NCBI RefSeq assembly: GCF_014203755.1
Contig: NZ_JACHJS010000001.1
Coordinates: 3,100,001 to 3,164,000 of the forward strand
Origin: Saccharothrix violaceirubra
Lineage (GTDB): Bacteria; Actinomycetota; Actinomycetes; Mycobacteriales; Pseudonocardiaceae
Reading direction: 5' to 3'
Length of the DNA stretch: 64,000 nucleotides
The position numbers and the translations under genes are program-made. The first letter of the stretch is position 1; every line of letters starts with the position of its first letter. Shown one piece after another: positions 42,970-50,626 of the stretch. Under the pieces are notes generated by a model, which was not told the origin of the DNA, did no database searches, and saw only the letters and a list, made by a program, of their open reading frames with translations.

Positions 42970-43497
42970 GTGGACGAAGTGGTCATGGGGTCGCGAGCCG
43001 GATTCGGGATGGAGTTCCACGTCGACCGGGACCCGGATCTGCTGTGCGTCGACATCTTCCTCGGCGGGCTGCACGTGAACGCGTGGGACAACGCGTTCTA
43101 CCCGCCGTTGCTGGTCAAGAAGCTCAAGGACGAACTCGGTCGCTTCCGTGCCCCGACCGCGGCGCCCGCGGACACTTCGCCGTCCGAGGCATTCCGCCTG
43201 GCCGAGGAGTGGTACGTCGGGGCATCCGAGGCGGGCGAGGAGTTCGCGCGTCGGGAGTTCCTGGACTGGGGCGAGTGCACCGACGGCGTACTCGCCTTCG
43301 CCTTCCCCGACGGGGACCGGGTCCACCTGGCCGGCCGGCTGCACGACGACCCGGGGCCGCCGGCGGTGGTGTCCGTGAGCCGGGCGTCGTTCGTCGACAC
43401 GCTGGAGCGCGCCCTGGTCGTCGCCGAACGCGAGTGGACCGCCCGGCTCGCCGTCCTGCTCGCCCGCGCCGGCCGGGGTTCTCCCGAGGCGCGCTAG
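42970..43497 (+). CDS. Hypothetical protein, 175 aa, ending at an IS insertion
   Basis: A GTG-start protein (an ATG five codons later is possible) with acidic and aromatic character: FHVDRDPDLLCVDIFLGGLH, VKKLKDELGRF, DWGECTDGVLAFAFPDGDRV. I do not recognise the family. Its stop codon TAG lies inside the CTAG target duplication of the adjacent IS element, and the original continuation after the other CTAG copy would also read TAG, so the insertion left the protein unchanged. Confidence 0.6.
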   Translation: MDEVVMGSRAGFGMEFHVDRDPDLLCVDIFLGGLHVNAWDNAFYPPLLVKKLKDELGRFRAPTAAPADTSPSEAFRLAEEWYVGASEAGEEFARREFLDWGECTDGVLAFAFPDGDRVHLAGRLHDDPGPPAVVSVSRASFVDTLERALVVAEREWTARLAVLLARAGRGSPEAR

Positions 43498-44442
43498 GGC
43501 GTGTCCGCCGGGTCATGATTGTGTTTTGTCGGGTGTGGCGCGGATCCAGTCGATGGTCTCGACGATGTCGTTGGTGGCCTGCCAGTGCAGTGCGAGTTTG
43601 TCGTAGCGGGTCGCGAGGGCGCGGAACTGCTTGCGGCGGTTGAACCCCCGTTCGATCTGGTTGCGCCGCTTGTAGGCGTCGGCGTCGAAGGACGGGGGCC
43701 GCCCGCCGGCCGATCCCTTGCGCAGCCGGTTGGCGACCTGATCCCGCCGCTGGGGGATCACCGCCTTGATCTTCCGGCGGCGCAGCGCCGCCCGGTTGGC
43801 CCTGCTGCCGTAGGCCTTGTCGGCGGTCAGCGAGTCCGGGCGCCTGCGGGGGCGGCCCACGCCGCCCGGTCGGGGCACGGCGATGCCCTCCGGCAGCGCC
43901 TCCAACCGTTTCGTGTCCGCGGCCTGGCCGGGGGTGACGTGGGTGGACAGCGAGCGGCCCCGGCCGTCCGCGATAGTGTGGATCTTGGACGTGAGCCCGC
44001 CCCGGGACCGGCCCAGCCCTTGGGCTGCCCGCGATTCCTCCGGGCTCAGCCCCCTTTTCGGGCGCCTGCCGCGTGCTGGTGGGCGCGCACGACCGTGGAG
44101 TCGGCCTGCGCGTCCCGGTCGATGTCGCCCGCGGCCTCGGCGCGGCCCTGGACCTGCCGCTTGAGCCGCGCCCACGTCCCGTCGGCGGCCCACCGACGAT
44201 AACGCTCGTAACAGGTCTTCCACGGCCCGTACCGCTCCGGCAGGTCGCGCCACGGCGCGCCCGTCCGCATCCGCCACAGGATTCCGTTGACCACCCGACG
44301 GCGGTCACCCCACCGGCCACCCCGTCCGGGCTTCGGGCCAGGGAGCAACGGCTCCAGGATCGCCCACTCCGCATCCGTCAGATCACCACGCGCCACAAGA
44401 CAATTTGATCAAACCCACGATCAACGATCCGGCGGACACGCC
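43498..44442 (-). mobile_element. IS5-family insertion sequence (IS427-like), about 945 bp
   Basis: The ends are inverted repeats beginning GGCGTGTCCGCCGG (left, 43498) and the complement of CCGGCGGACACGCC (right, ending 44442). The element is flanked by the palindromic tetranucleotide CTAG on both sides (43494-43497 and 44443-44446), consistent with a target duplication typical of this group. It contains one transposase coded in two overlapping frames. Both ends look intact, so it is probably recent and possibly mobile. Confidence 0.88.
43513..44396 (-). CDS. IS5-family transposase, read through a -1 frameshift
   Basis: ORF A (44396-44046, 116 aa: LTDAEWAILEPLLPGPKPGR, RVVNGILWRMRTGAPWRDLP, then ADSTVVRAHQHAAGARKGG) ends at a TGA. 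ORF B continues in the -1 frame (RGLSPEESRAAQGLGRSRGG, KIHTIADGRGR, LTADKAYGSRANR, RRNQIERGFNRRKQF). At the overlap the minus strand has CGA-AAA-GGG-GGC-TGA (44046-44060), a run of A and G where the ribosome can slip back one base, as known for IS427-type elements. The fused DDE protein would be about 293 residues. The catalytic acidic residues lie in ADSTVV, ADKAYG and the RNQIER helix. Confidence 0.85.
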
Positions 44443-44536
44443 CTAGTCCGTGTTCCGGCTGTCAGGTGCGCGCCGGTCGTACCGCCGGAGTACGAGCCGA
44501 TCACGATTCCCGCGCACGCCACAGCCGGAACCCGGC

Positions 44537-44833
44537 CTAGTGGTGCAGCTCGACCAGCAGGTGGCGCAGGCGGTCGTGCAGCGCGTCGGCGGCCTCCTGG
44601 TAGGTCGGTGCGGTGGCCTCGGCGTTGACCGGCGTGCCGCCCACGTCCAGGCGGGCGTGGGCGACGATCAGGCGGGGGCCGTCGAAGGTCAGCCGCACGG
44701 TCGCGAAGGGCACGTCGGCGGGGGCGAACTTCGCCACGGCGTCGACCTTGGCGCGGGTGTACTCGCCGGCCTCGGCGGGAATGCCCTCGGCCAGGTCGAG
44801 CTGGATGTTGTCGATCACGTGCGGTGTGCTCAT
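44537..44833 (-). CDS. Short HPF/RaiA-like ribosome-associated protein
   Basis: A 98-residue protein with the pattern of the N-terminal domain of hibernation-promoting factors: DVPFATVRLTFDGPRLIVAH, DVGGTPVNAEATAPTYQEAA, LHDRLRHLLVEL. It lacks the long C-terminal dimerisation domain of long HPFs. Such proteins sit in the ribosomal decoding channel and silence ribosomes in dormancy; many actinobacterial short relatives belong to hypoxia regulons. The ATG at 44833 is preferred over the upstream codons because the sequence from MSTPHVIDNIQLDL is the conserved part. The neighbour on the same strand is an Acg-type nitroreductase, another dormancy-associated family. Confidence 0.65.
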   Translation of the reverse strand: MSTPHVIDNIQLDLAEGIPAEAGEYTRAKVDAVAKFAPADVPFATVRLTFDGPRLIVAHARLDVGGTPVNAEATAPTYQEAADALHDRLRHLLVELHH

Positions 44834-44939
44834 GCACCCCATGTTCGCCCCGTCCACCCGCCGCCGGCAGGGCAGAAAGTCCTGTCACAGCCGGAGAATC
44901 ACCCTGAAGTGTCGGTTTGACACTGTCTACTTGGGACTG

Positions 44940-45935
44940 TCAAGCCGGTTCGAGTCCGCCGGTGACCTCGCTGGGCGGGCGGCGCGGCGTCGGCGGCAGC
45001 GGGTCGGCGTTGAACGCGGGCCAGCCGACGCGCACCACGATCTGCGGGCACAGGGTGTCGTGCAGCACCCGCCGCCGTACCCGGTCGCGCGTCTCGTCCA
45101 CCTCCAGGGCCTGGCTCAACGGGCACGTCGCGAGCCCGGCGGCCGTGGCCTCCAGCAGGACCGCGCTCATCGCCTCACCCGCCCGCAACGTGGACAGCGC
45201 GTCCGTCGACGACGTGCCCAGCACCAGCAGCGACGCGCCGTCCTCCTCCCAATCGCCCGCGGGGACGTCCCGCAGCTCACCGCCGGGGAACTCGCGCAGC
45301 CGCAGGTCGCCGTGCACGGGCACGCCGACCGGCGCGTTGGCGGCGGGCACGCCGTCGAGGTCCGCGTGCCGGCCGCTCCACGTGCGCACCTCCCACCGGT
45401 AGGCGGGGTCGGCGTCCTGGAGCGCCGCCGCGAACCCCAGGGCCGCGGCCAGTTCGAAGCGCTCCTCGGGCTCGACCACCGCGTGGGCGATGGCGCCCTC
45501 GTCGGCGGCCCGGTCGCCGAGCTGGGCGAGCACCGCGGGCGGCACGGTCCACGACGAGTAGCGGCGGCGGTCCGTGCGGCGGCGGGGGATCGCGGCGGCC
45601 AACGCCACGTCCGACGCGGTCGGCTCGCGGCGCACGAACTCCACGGCCGCCAGGTGGTCGGGCCGGGCGGGGTCGGGCAGGCGGTGCACGATCGCCGCCC
45701 AGCCCAGCGCGGCCAAGGCGATCCGCAGGTGGTGCAACGCGGCACCGCAGCCCAGCAGCAGGTCGGTGCCGGTCGGGTCGGTCGCCGGGACGTGGCGGTC
45801 CACGTCCGCGTAAAGGTGCACGGTCCGGTCGCCGAGCAGCCACCGCCAGGGCTGGGTGTTGTGCACCGAGGGCGCACGACAGGCCAAGGCGATGGCGGCC
45901 TTCATCGTGTCGTCGTCGGGCTGATCGCGATCCAC
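44940..45935 (-). CDS. Acg-family FMN nitroreductase-like protein
   Basis: A 331-residue protein of the Acg family: MKAAIALACRAPSVHNTQPW near the N-terminus, LLLGCGAALHHLRIALAALG, RRRTDRRRYSSWTVPP, and the C-terminal TLRAGEAMSAVLLEATAAGL. Acg proteins are degenerate FMN nitroreductases that bind flavin and are induced with dormancy genes in mycobacteria. The GTG start at 45935 has GGAGGTGG seven bases upstream, which favours it over the ATG ten codons later. Confidence 0.85.
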   Translation of the reverse strand: MDRDQPDDDTMKAAIALACRAPSVHNTQPWRWLLGDRTVHLYADVDRHVPATDPTGTDLLLGCGAALHHLRIALAALGWAAIVHRLPDPARPDHLAAVEFVRREPTASDVALAAAIPRRRTDRRRYSSWTVPPAVLAQLGDRAADEGAIAHAVVEPEERFELAAALGFAAALQDADPAYRWEVRTWSGRHADLDGVPAANAPVGVPVHGDLRLREFPGGELRDVPAGDWEEDGASLLVLGTSSTDALSTLRAGEAMSAVLLEATAAGLATCPLSQALEVDETRDRVRRRVLHDTLCPQIVVRVGWPAFNADPLPPTPRRPPSEVTGGLEPA

Positions 45936-46047
45936 GCGGACCACCTCCGGTCGTCGGGCTTGCCCTTCGACCCTGGCACCACGCACCCGGTGACCCGCAG
46001 GGGCGGAAGTCCCGGCCGCACCGGGACCGGTTGCCTACTGTGGAGCC

Positions 46048-46500
46048 GTGTCGAGCATCCAGGAACGCCTCTACCCGACGCTGCCGTGCTTCGGCTGCGG
46101 TCACGCCAACGAACGCGGCCTGCGGCTGCGCAGCCACGAGGGTGACGACGGGGTGGTGACCGCGACCTTCACGCCGTGGCCCGAGCACGACAACGGCCTC
46201 GGCTTCCTCAACGGCGGCATCATCGGCACGCTGCTGGACTGCCACAGCGCGGCGGCCGTGATGCTCGAGGCGGACAAGCGCGGGTGGGCGGCGTTGGGCG
46301 GCGCCGCGCTGCCTTACGTGACGGCCGGGTTGGACGTGCGCTACCTGCGGCCCGCGCCGCTGACCGAGCCGGTCGAGTTGCGGGCGACGGTCGCGGCGGC
46401 GGCCGAGCCGGAGATCACCGCGGCCGTGGAACTGTGGTGGGACGGCAAGGTGCGGGCGCGGGCCGACGCGCTGTGGAAGCGCTGGCGACCGCGCGCGTGA
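46048..46500 (+). CDS. PaaI-type hotdog thioesterase
   Basis: A 150-residue hotdog-fold protein: CFGCGHANERGLRLRSHEG at the N-terminus, then GLGFLNGGIIGTLLDCHSAA, where the helix carries the catalytic acidic position, and the beta-sheet GLDVRYLRPAPLTEPVELRA. Family members hydrolyse acyl-CoA thioesters in the cytoplasm. GTG start; CTACTG upstream could be part of the promoter. It converges on the tandem-repeat gene across a long hairpin. Confidence 0.82.
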   Translation: MSSIQERLYPTLPCFGCGHANERGLRLRSHEGDDGVVTATFTPWPEHDNGLGFLNGGIIGTLLDCHSAAAVMLEADKRGWAALGGAALPYVTAGLDVRYLRPAPLTEPVELRATVAAAAEPEITAAVELWWDGKVRARADALWKRWRPRA

Positions 46501-46507
46501 GCACGAC

Positions 46508-46542
46508 GACACCGCCGGGAGCCGCGGACTCCCGGCGGTGTC
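46508..46542. terminator. Bidirectional hairpin terminator
   Basis: A perfect 14-bp stem (GACACCGCCGGGAG with CTCCCGGCGGTGTC) around a seven-base loop between two convergent stop codons. Confidence 0.9.
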
Positions 46543-46556
46543 GCGAGCGCGATGTT

Positions 46557-47474
46557 CTAGCGGAAGGAGACCGGGACGTCGCCGGCGACACCCCACTGCG
46601 TGGACGAGGTCGCGCTGGTCACGGTGTTCTTGACGTACCAGACGCCGTTGGACGGACGCCACACTACGTAGTCGGCGTAGCCGTCGTCGGTGAAGTCGCC
46701 GGACACCGGGACGTCGCCGGCCACGCCCCACTGGCTGGTCCACGTGACGGAGGTGACGGCGTCCTTGACGTACCAGACGCCGTTCGCCGGCCGGTACACG
46801 ACGTAGTCGTCGACGCCGTCGCCGCTGAAGTCGCCGGTGACCGGGATGTCGCCGGCCGTGCCCCACTGGGTGGACGAGGTGGCGTTGGTTGCGCTGTTCT
46901 TGACGTACCAGACGCCGTTGGACGGGCGCCACACCGCGTAGTCGGCGCGGCCGTCGCCGGTGTAGTCCCCGGCGACCGGGACGTCGCCCGCGACGCCCCA
47001 CTGGGAGGAGACCGTGGCGCCGTTGGCGGAGTTCTTGACGTACCAGACGCCGTTGGACGGGCGCCAGACCACGTAGTCGTCGCGGCCGTCGGCGTGGAAG
47101 TCCGCGCCCTGGGGCACGTCGCCGGCGATGCCCCACTGGGTGGACGAGGTCGTGCCGTTGACGCGGTTCTTGACGTACCAGGTGCCGTTCGAGGGGCGCC
47201 AGACGGTGTAGTCGCTGCGGGCGTCGCCGGTGTAGTCGCCGGCGACCGGGACGTCGCCCGCGACGCCCCAGGAGACCGACGTGCCGGCGCCGTTGGCCAG
47301 CCGGTACCAGACGCCGTTCGAGGGGCGCCAGACGACGAAGTCGTTTTGCACGACGGTGGGCGAGGTGATGGGGTCCGGGTCCGCGGTGGCGGCTCCGGCG
47401 GGGACGAAGGACAGGGCGGCTGCCGCGGCCAGGGCCAGGGCGCCGGTCATCCGGATGGATCTGGATCGACTCAT
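46557..47474 (-). CDS. Secreted FG-GAP/VCBS-like protein with six 45-residue repeats
   Basis: A 305-residue secreted protein: signal peptide (TGALALAAAAALSFVPAGA, cleavage near ATA) followed by six near-identical 45-residue units. Each starts DYVVWRPSNGVWYVKN and contains QWGVAGDVPV and a calcium-loop-like GDYTGDGRA. The last unit stops after GDVPVSFR. The pattern is a beta-propeller built of VCBS/FG-GAP-type blades, usually an adhesin or carbohydrate-binding module; here there is no catalytic domain. The units are also similar at DNA level (135-bp period), which favours copy-number change. It converges on the thioesterase gene. Confidence 0.85.
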   Translation of the reverse strand: MSRSRSIRMTGALALAAAAALSFVPAGAATADPDPITSPTVVQNDFVVWRPSNGVWYRLANGAGTSVSWGVAGDVPVAGDYTGDARSDYTVWRPSNGTWYVKNRVNGTTSSTQWGIAGDVPQGADFHADGRDDYVVWRPSNGVWYVKNSANGATVSSQWGVAGDVPVAGDYTGDGRADYAVWRPSNGVWYVKNSATNATSSTQWGTAGDIPVTGDFSGDGVDDYVVYRPANGVWYVKDAVTSVTWTSQWGVAGDVPVSGDFTDDGYADYVVWRPSNGVWYVKNTVTSATSSTQWGVAGDVPVSFR

Positions 47475-47876
47475 AACCCGCTCTCCGAGATCTGCGGAAC
47501 GTTCGGTGGTCCGAACAGTCGGAACCGTATTGCCGGGTCGGAGGCCGTCGAAAGAGGACAAACCTCAGTCACACCACGGTGAGGGGAGGATCGCCCGATC
47601 ATCCCAGACGCTGTTACGAAACGTCCCGCGCGACACCCGGCCGAACGAGTGCGCACCCCCGGCGTGGGTGCTATCCGGTCGGGTGACAGGCGTCCGTTGT
47701 CGTGAGGCCGTCCGGTCCCGACCCCGCCGGTCCGGCCGGGGACCGGGGGCGGGTCGAAGTCGTACCCCGGTGCCGGTCGGGGTCGGAGTCGGTTGCTCCC
47801 GGCGGGCGAACGCGTCCCGGTCGGCGGTGCGGGACTTCCGGCGATCGGCGGTATCGGAACCCCTGGTTCACGGCCA
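47475..47876. other. Intergenic region between two secreted-protein genes
   Basis: No gene seen. Sequence near 47480-47560 should hold the promoter of the repeat-protein gene; the remainder up to the DasR-like site is GC-rich with repeated GGTC/GACC words. It separates the divergently transcribed repeat-protein and monooxygenase genes. Confidence 0.4.
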
Positions 47877-47892
47877 AGCTGGTCTAGACCTT
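47877..47892. promoter_or_regulatory. DasR-responsive element (dre)-like operator
   Basis: AGCTGGTCTAGACCTT contains the perfect palindrome GGTCTAGACC and differs little from the published dre consensus ACTGGTCTAGACCACT bound by the GntR-family regulator DasR in Streptomyces. It sits 35 bases upstream of the start of a chitin-active monooxygenase, the type of gene DasR controls through glucosamine-6-phosphate. Confidence 0.8.
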
Positions 47893-47926
47893 TGTGCCGG
47901 CCGGCCGCCGCGGAAGGGAGATCGCG

Positions 47927-48571
47927 ATGAGGCTCCGACGTGCCGCCGCCGTGGTGGGTGCGCTCACCACCGCGTTCGTGTCGCTCGGCGCCGTGCTCGT
48001 CGTACCCGCCAACGCGCACGGCTCGATGAGCGATCCGGCGAGCCGGATCTACCGGTGCTTCACCGAGGGACCGGAGAACCCGAAATCCGCCGCCTGCAAG
48101 GCGGCCGTCCAGGTCGGACAGAGCTGGCCGCTCTACGACTGGGACGAGGTCAACATCCCCAACGCGGCCGGCAAGAGCCGTCAGATCATCCCGGACGGCA
48201 AGCTGTGCAGCGCCGGCCGCGACAAGTACAAGGGCCTTGACCTGGCCCGCGCCGACTGGCCCGCGACCACCCTGCCCGGTGGCGGTCCGTTCACGTTGCG
48301 CTACAAGGTGACGGCGGCGCACCCGGGTTCGTGGGAGCTGTACGTGACGAAGCCGGGCTACGACCCGACCAAGCCCTTGCGGTGGTCGGACCTCGAGGAC
48401 ACGCCCTTCTACAAGCAGACGAACCCTCCCGTCGCCAGTGGTGCCTACCAGCTGAAGGCGAACCTGCCCGCGCGCACGGGTCGCCACGTGATCTACTCGA
48501 TCTGGCAGCGGCACTACCCGGACAGCGGCGAGGCGTTCTACTCCTGCTCGGACGTGGTCTTCGGCGGCTGA
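47927..48571 (+). CDS. AA10 lytic polysaccharide monooxygenase (chitin-binding)
   Basis: A 214-residue secreted copper enzyme. The 30-residue signal peptide ends VVPANA, so the mature protein starts His31-Gly-Ser-Met, providing the N-terminal half of the histidine brace. The second brace histidine is in VTAAHPGSWELYVTK, and the family's aromatic end YSIWQRHYPDSGEAFYSCSD is present. AA10 enzymes cleave crystalline chitin or cellulose oxidatively. GGAAGGGAG precedes the ATG. The DasR-like operator just upstream and a GH3 hexosaminidase 1 kb downstream support a chitin or wall-recycling role. A hairpin terminator follows. Confidence 0.92.
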   Translation: MRLRRAAAVVGALTTAFVSLGAVLVVPANAHGSMSDPASRIYRCFTEGPENPKSAACKAAVQVGQSWPLYDWDEVNIPNAAGKSRQIIPDGKLCSAGRDKYKGLDLARADWPATTLPGGGPFTLRYKVTAAHPGSWELYVTKPGYDPTKPLRWSDLEDTPFYKQTNPPVASGAYQLKANLPARTGRHVIYSIWQRHYPDSGEAFYSCSDVVFGG

Positions 48572-48578
48572 GAGCGAC

Positions 48579-48603
48579 GGGCCGCCGGGGTTCCCGGCGG
48601 CCC
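48579..48603 (+). terminator. Hairpin terminator after the monooxygenase gene
   Basis: GGGCCGCCGGG and CCCGGCGGCCC pair across a GTT loop, eight bases after the stop codon. Confidence 0.85.
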
Positions 48604-48675
48604 CGTCCGTCCATTCCGGATGTCCCGGACGCCTAGAGTGTCGACAACCCCCGGTACGACGTCGAGGAGCGGTCG

Positions 48676-49302
48676 ATGCGTGTGGATGTCTGGAGCGATC
48701 TCGTCTGCCCCTGGTGCTACATCGGGACGACCCGGTTCGAGCGGGCGCTGGCGGACTTCCCGGAACGGGCGGACGTGGTCGTGGCGCACCGGTCGTTCGA
48801 ACTCGACCCGGGCCGTGATCCCGGTCGCGTCGAGACCGTGGAGAGCATGCTGGTCGGCAAGTTCGGCGCGCGGGGCGCGGACATGGACGGCCAGGTCGCC
48901 GAACTGGCCCGCGCCGAGGGCCTGACCTACCGCACGGACCGCGAGGTCGGCAGCACGCTCGACGCCCACCGCCTGCTGCACCACGCGGGGGAGGGCCGGG
49001 GCAGGCTCCAGCACGCGATGTTCGAGGCGCACTTCGGCCACGCCGAGTCGTTGTTCACGGCCGCGTCCCTGGCCGCGATCGCCGACCGCGCGGGCTTCGA
49101 CCCGGACGCGACGCGCGCGGTCCTGGCCGATCCCGGCGCCCATCTCGAAGCGGTGCGCGAGGACGAGCGCGACGCGGCACGGCTGGGCGCGACCGGCGTG
49201 CCGTTCTTCGTGGTGGACGGGCGTTTCGGCGTGTCCGGTGCCCAGCCGGTCGAGGCGTTCGAGCGGGTCCTGCGCCAGGCTTGGGACAGCCGCACGGCGT
49301 GA
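48676..49302 (+). CDS. FrnE/DsbA-like thioredoxin-fold oxidoreductase
   Basis: A 208-residue cytoplasmic protein of the FrnE branch of the DsbA family: active site CPWC in DLVCPWCYIG, helical insertion (HRLLHHAGEGRGRLQHAM), and the cis-proline loop GATGVPFFVVDGRFGVSGAQ. Members include 2-hydroxychromene-2-carboxylate isomerase relatives and proteins that act on disulfides or in polyketide pathways. GAGGAGCGG precedes the ATG. A single-gene unit. Confidence 0.88.
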   Translation: MRVDVWSDLVCPWCYIGTTRFERALADFPERADVVVAHRSFELDPGRDPGRVETVESMLVGKFGARGADMDGQVAELARAEGLTYRTDREVGSTLDAHRLLHHAGEGRGRLQHAMFEAHFGHAESLFTAASLAAIADRAGFDPDATRAVLADPGAHLEAVREDERDAARLGATGVPFFVVDGRFGVSGAQPVEAFERVLRQAWDSRTA

Positions 49303-49340
49303 GGTGGTTTGCGGGCGACGCCGGCCTTGGGGAGGATTCG

Positions 49341-50519
49341 GTGGTGATCCGCTGGGGAACGTCGGCTTGGCTGGGCTCGCTGGCGGTCGGCGCGATCCTC
49401 GCCGCGACGGTGACGTTCGCGGGCGTCGAGGACCGTGCGGACGCCGGACGGGCGCTGCCCGCACCGACCCTCTCCACGCCACCCACGTCCTCGCCCCGGC
49501 CGACGACGACCACGACGACCGCCCCGCCCGACCCCTGCGGCGCGGTCGCGGCCGGGATGTCGTCCCGGGCCCGGTTGGCCCAGCTCGTGATGGTCGGCGT
49601 CGACCCGCGCGGCGCCGACGACGCGGTGGACCAGGTGCGGGCCGAGCAGATCGGCGGGATCTTCATCGGCGGCGACGCGGTCGGCCTGCTCTCCGGCGGC
49701 GCGCTCGGATCCGTGCACGCGACCGCGTCCCTGCCGTTGACCGTGGCGGTCGACGACGAGGGTGGCCGGGTGCAGCGCGTCGACCAGCTCGACGGCGAGC
49801 TGCCCAGCGCCCGCGAGATGGTCGCCCGGTACAGCCCCGACGAGGTCCGCGCGTTGGCGCACAAGCGCGGCGCGGCGTTGCGCGCCCGGGGCGTGACGAT
49901 GGACCTGGCGCCGGTCGTGGACACCAGCGACCAGCCCGGCCGCACGGTCATCGGCGACCGGTCGTTCAGCCCGGACCCGCGGGTGGCCACGGCGTACGCG
50001 CTGGCGTTCTCCGACGGCCTGCGCGCGGCCGGGGTGGCACCGGTGCTCAAGCACTTCCCGGGCCACGGCAACACGACCGGCGATTCGCACCTGGGTTCGG
50101 TCCGGTCGCCCGCGCTCGACGCGTTGCGCGGCACGGACCTGGTGCCGTACCGGAGCCTGCCGGAGTTCGGCGACGTGACGGTGATGGTCGGCCACATCGA
50201 CGTGCCGGGTCTGACCGACGGGCGCCCGGCGAGCGTGAGCCCGGCGGCGTACGCATTGCTGCGCGGCGAGTTCGCCTTCGCCGGTCCGGTCATGACCGAC
50301 GACCTGGGTGCGATGCGCGCGGTGACCGACCTGTACGACCTGCCCGACGCGGTGCTGCACGCGTTGGCCGCCGGTGCGGACGTCGCCCTGTGGTCGTCCG
50401 GCGGCCGGACGGGGGAGGTGCTGACCCGGTTGGAGAATGCCGTGGCGTCGGGGGAGTTGCCCCAGGCTCGCGTGGACGAAGCGCTCAGGCGGGTGCTGCA
50501 CGCGAAGCAGGTCTGCTGA
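49341..50519 (+). CDS. Secreted GH3 beta-N-acetylhexosaminidase (NagZ-like)
   Basis: A 392-residue exported enzyme. N-terminal helix (LGSLAVGAILAATVTFAG), then a Thr/Pro-rich linker (TPPTSSPRPTTTTTTAPP) and a GH3 catalytic domain: VDDEGGRVQRV, APVVDTSD, the NagZ signature KHFPGHGNTTGDSHLG whose His/Asp pair assists catalysis, and MTDDLGAMRAV carrying the nucleophile Asp. NagZ enzymes remove GlcNAc from wall fragments or chitin oligomers. The linker suggests it is tethered at the surface. Two adjacent GTG codons (49341, 49344) follow GGGGAGGATTCG; the first is used here. A strong terminator follows. Confidence 0.88.
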   Translation: MVIRWGTSAWLGSLAVGAILAATVTFAGVEDRADAGRALPAPTLSTPPTSSPRPTTTTTTAPPDPCGAVAAGMSSRARLAQLVMVGVDPRGADDAVDQVRAEQIGGIFIGGDAVGLLSGGALGSVHATASLPLTVAVDDEGGRVQRVDQLDGELPSAREMVARYSPDEVRALAHKRGAALRARGVTMDLAPVVDTSDQPGRTVIGDRSFSPDPRVATAYALAFSDGLRAAGVAPVLKHFPGHGNTTGDSHLGSVRSPALDALRGTDLVPYRSLPEFGDVTVMVGHIDVPGLTDGRPASVSPAAYALLRGEFAFAGPVMTDDLGAMRAVTDLYDLPDAVLHALAAGADVALWSSGGRTGEVLTRLENAVASGELPQARVDEALRRVLHAKQVC

Positions 50520-50526
50520 CAGGGCG

Positions 50527-50555
50527 ACGGGCCGCCCGCGAGGCGGGCGGCCCGT
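50527..50555. terminator. Hairpin terminator between convergent genes
   Basis: ACGGGCCGCCCGC and GCGGGCGGCCCGT, perfectly complementary, flank a GAG loop eight bases after the hexosaminidase stop; the MFS gene converges from the right. Confidence 0.92.
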
Positions 50556-50626
50556 CCGTGACCGGCTCCGGACCCGCCGGCCGTCGCATCGACCGGATGC
50601 GGCGGAGAGACGGGGCGGAACCGGGG

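Noticed and set aside
44452..44531. Complementary GTTCCGGCTGT / ACAGCCGGAAC pair as a terminator
   Set aside because: The arms are 58 bases apart, too far for an efficient terminator; possible but weak long-range pairing near the IS border.
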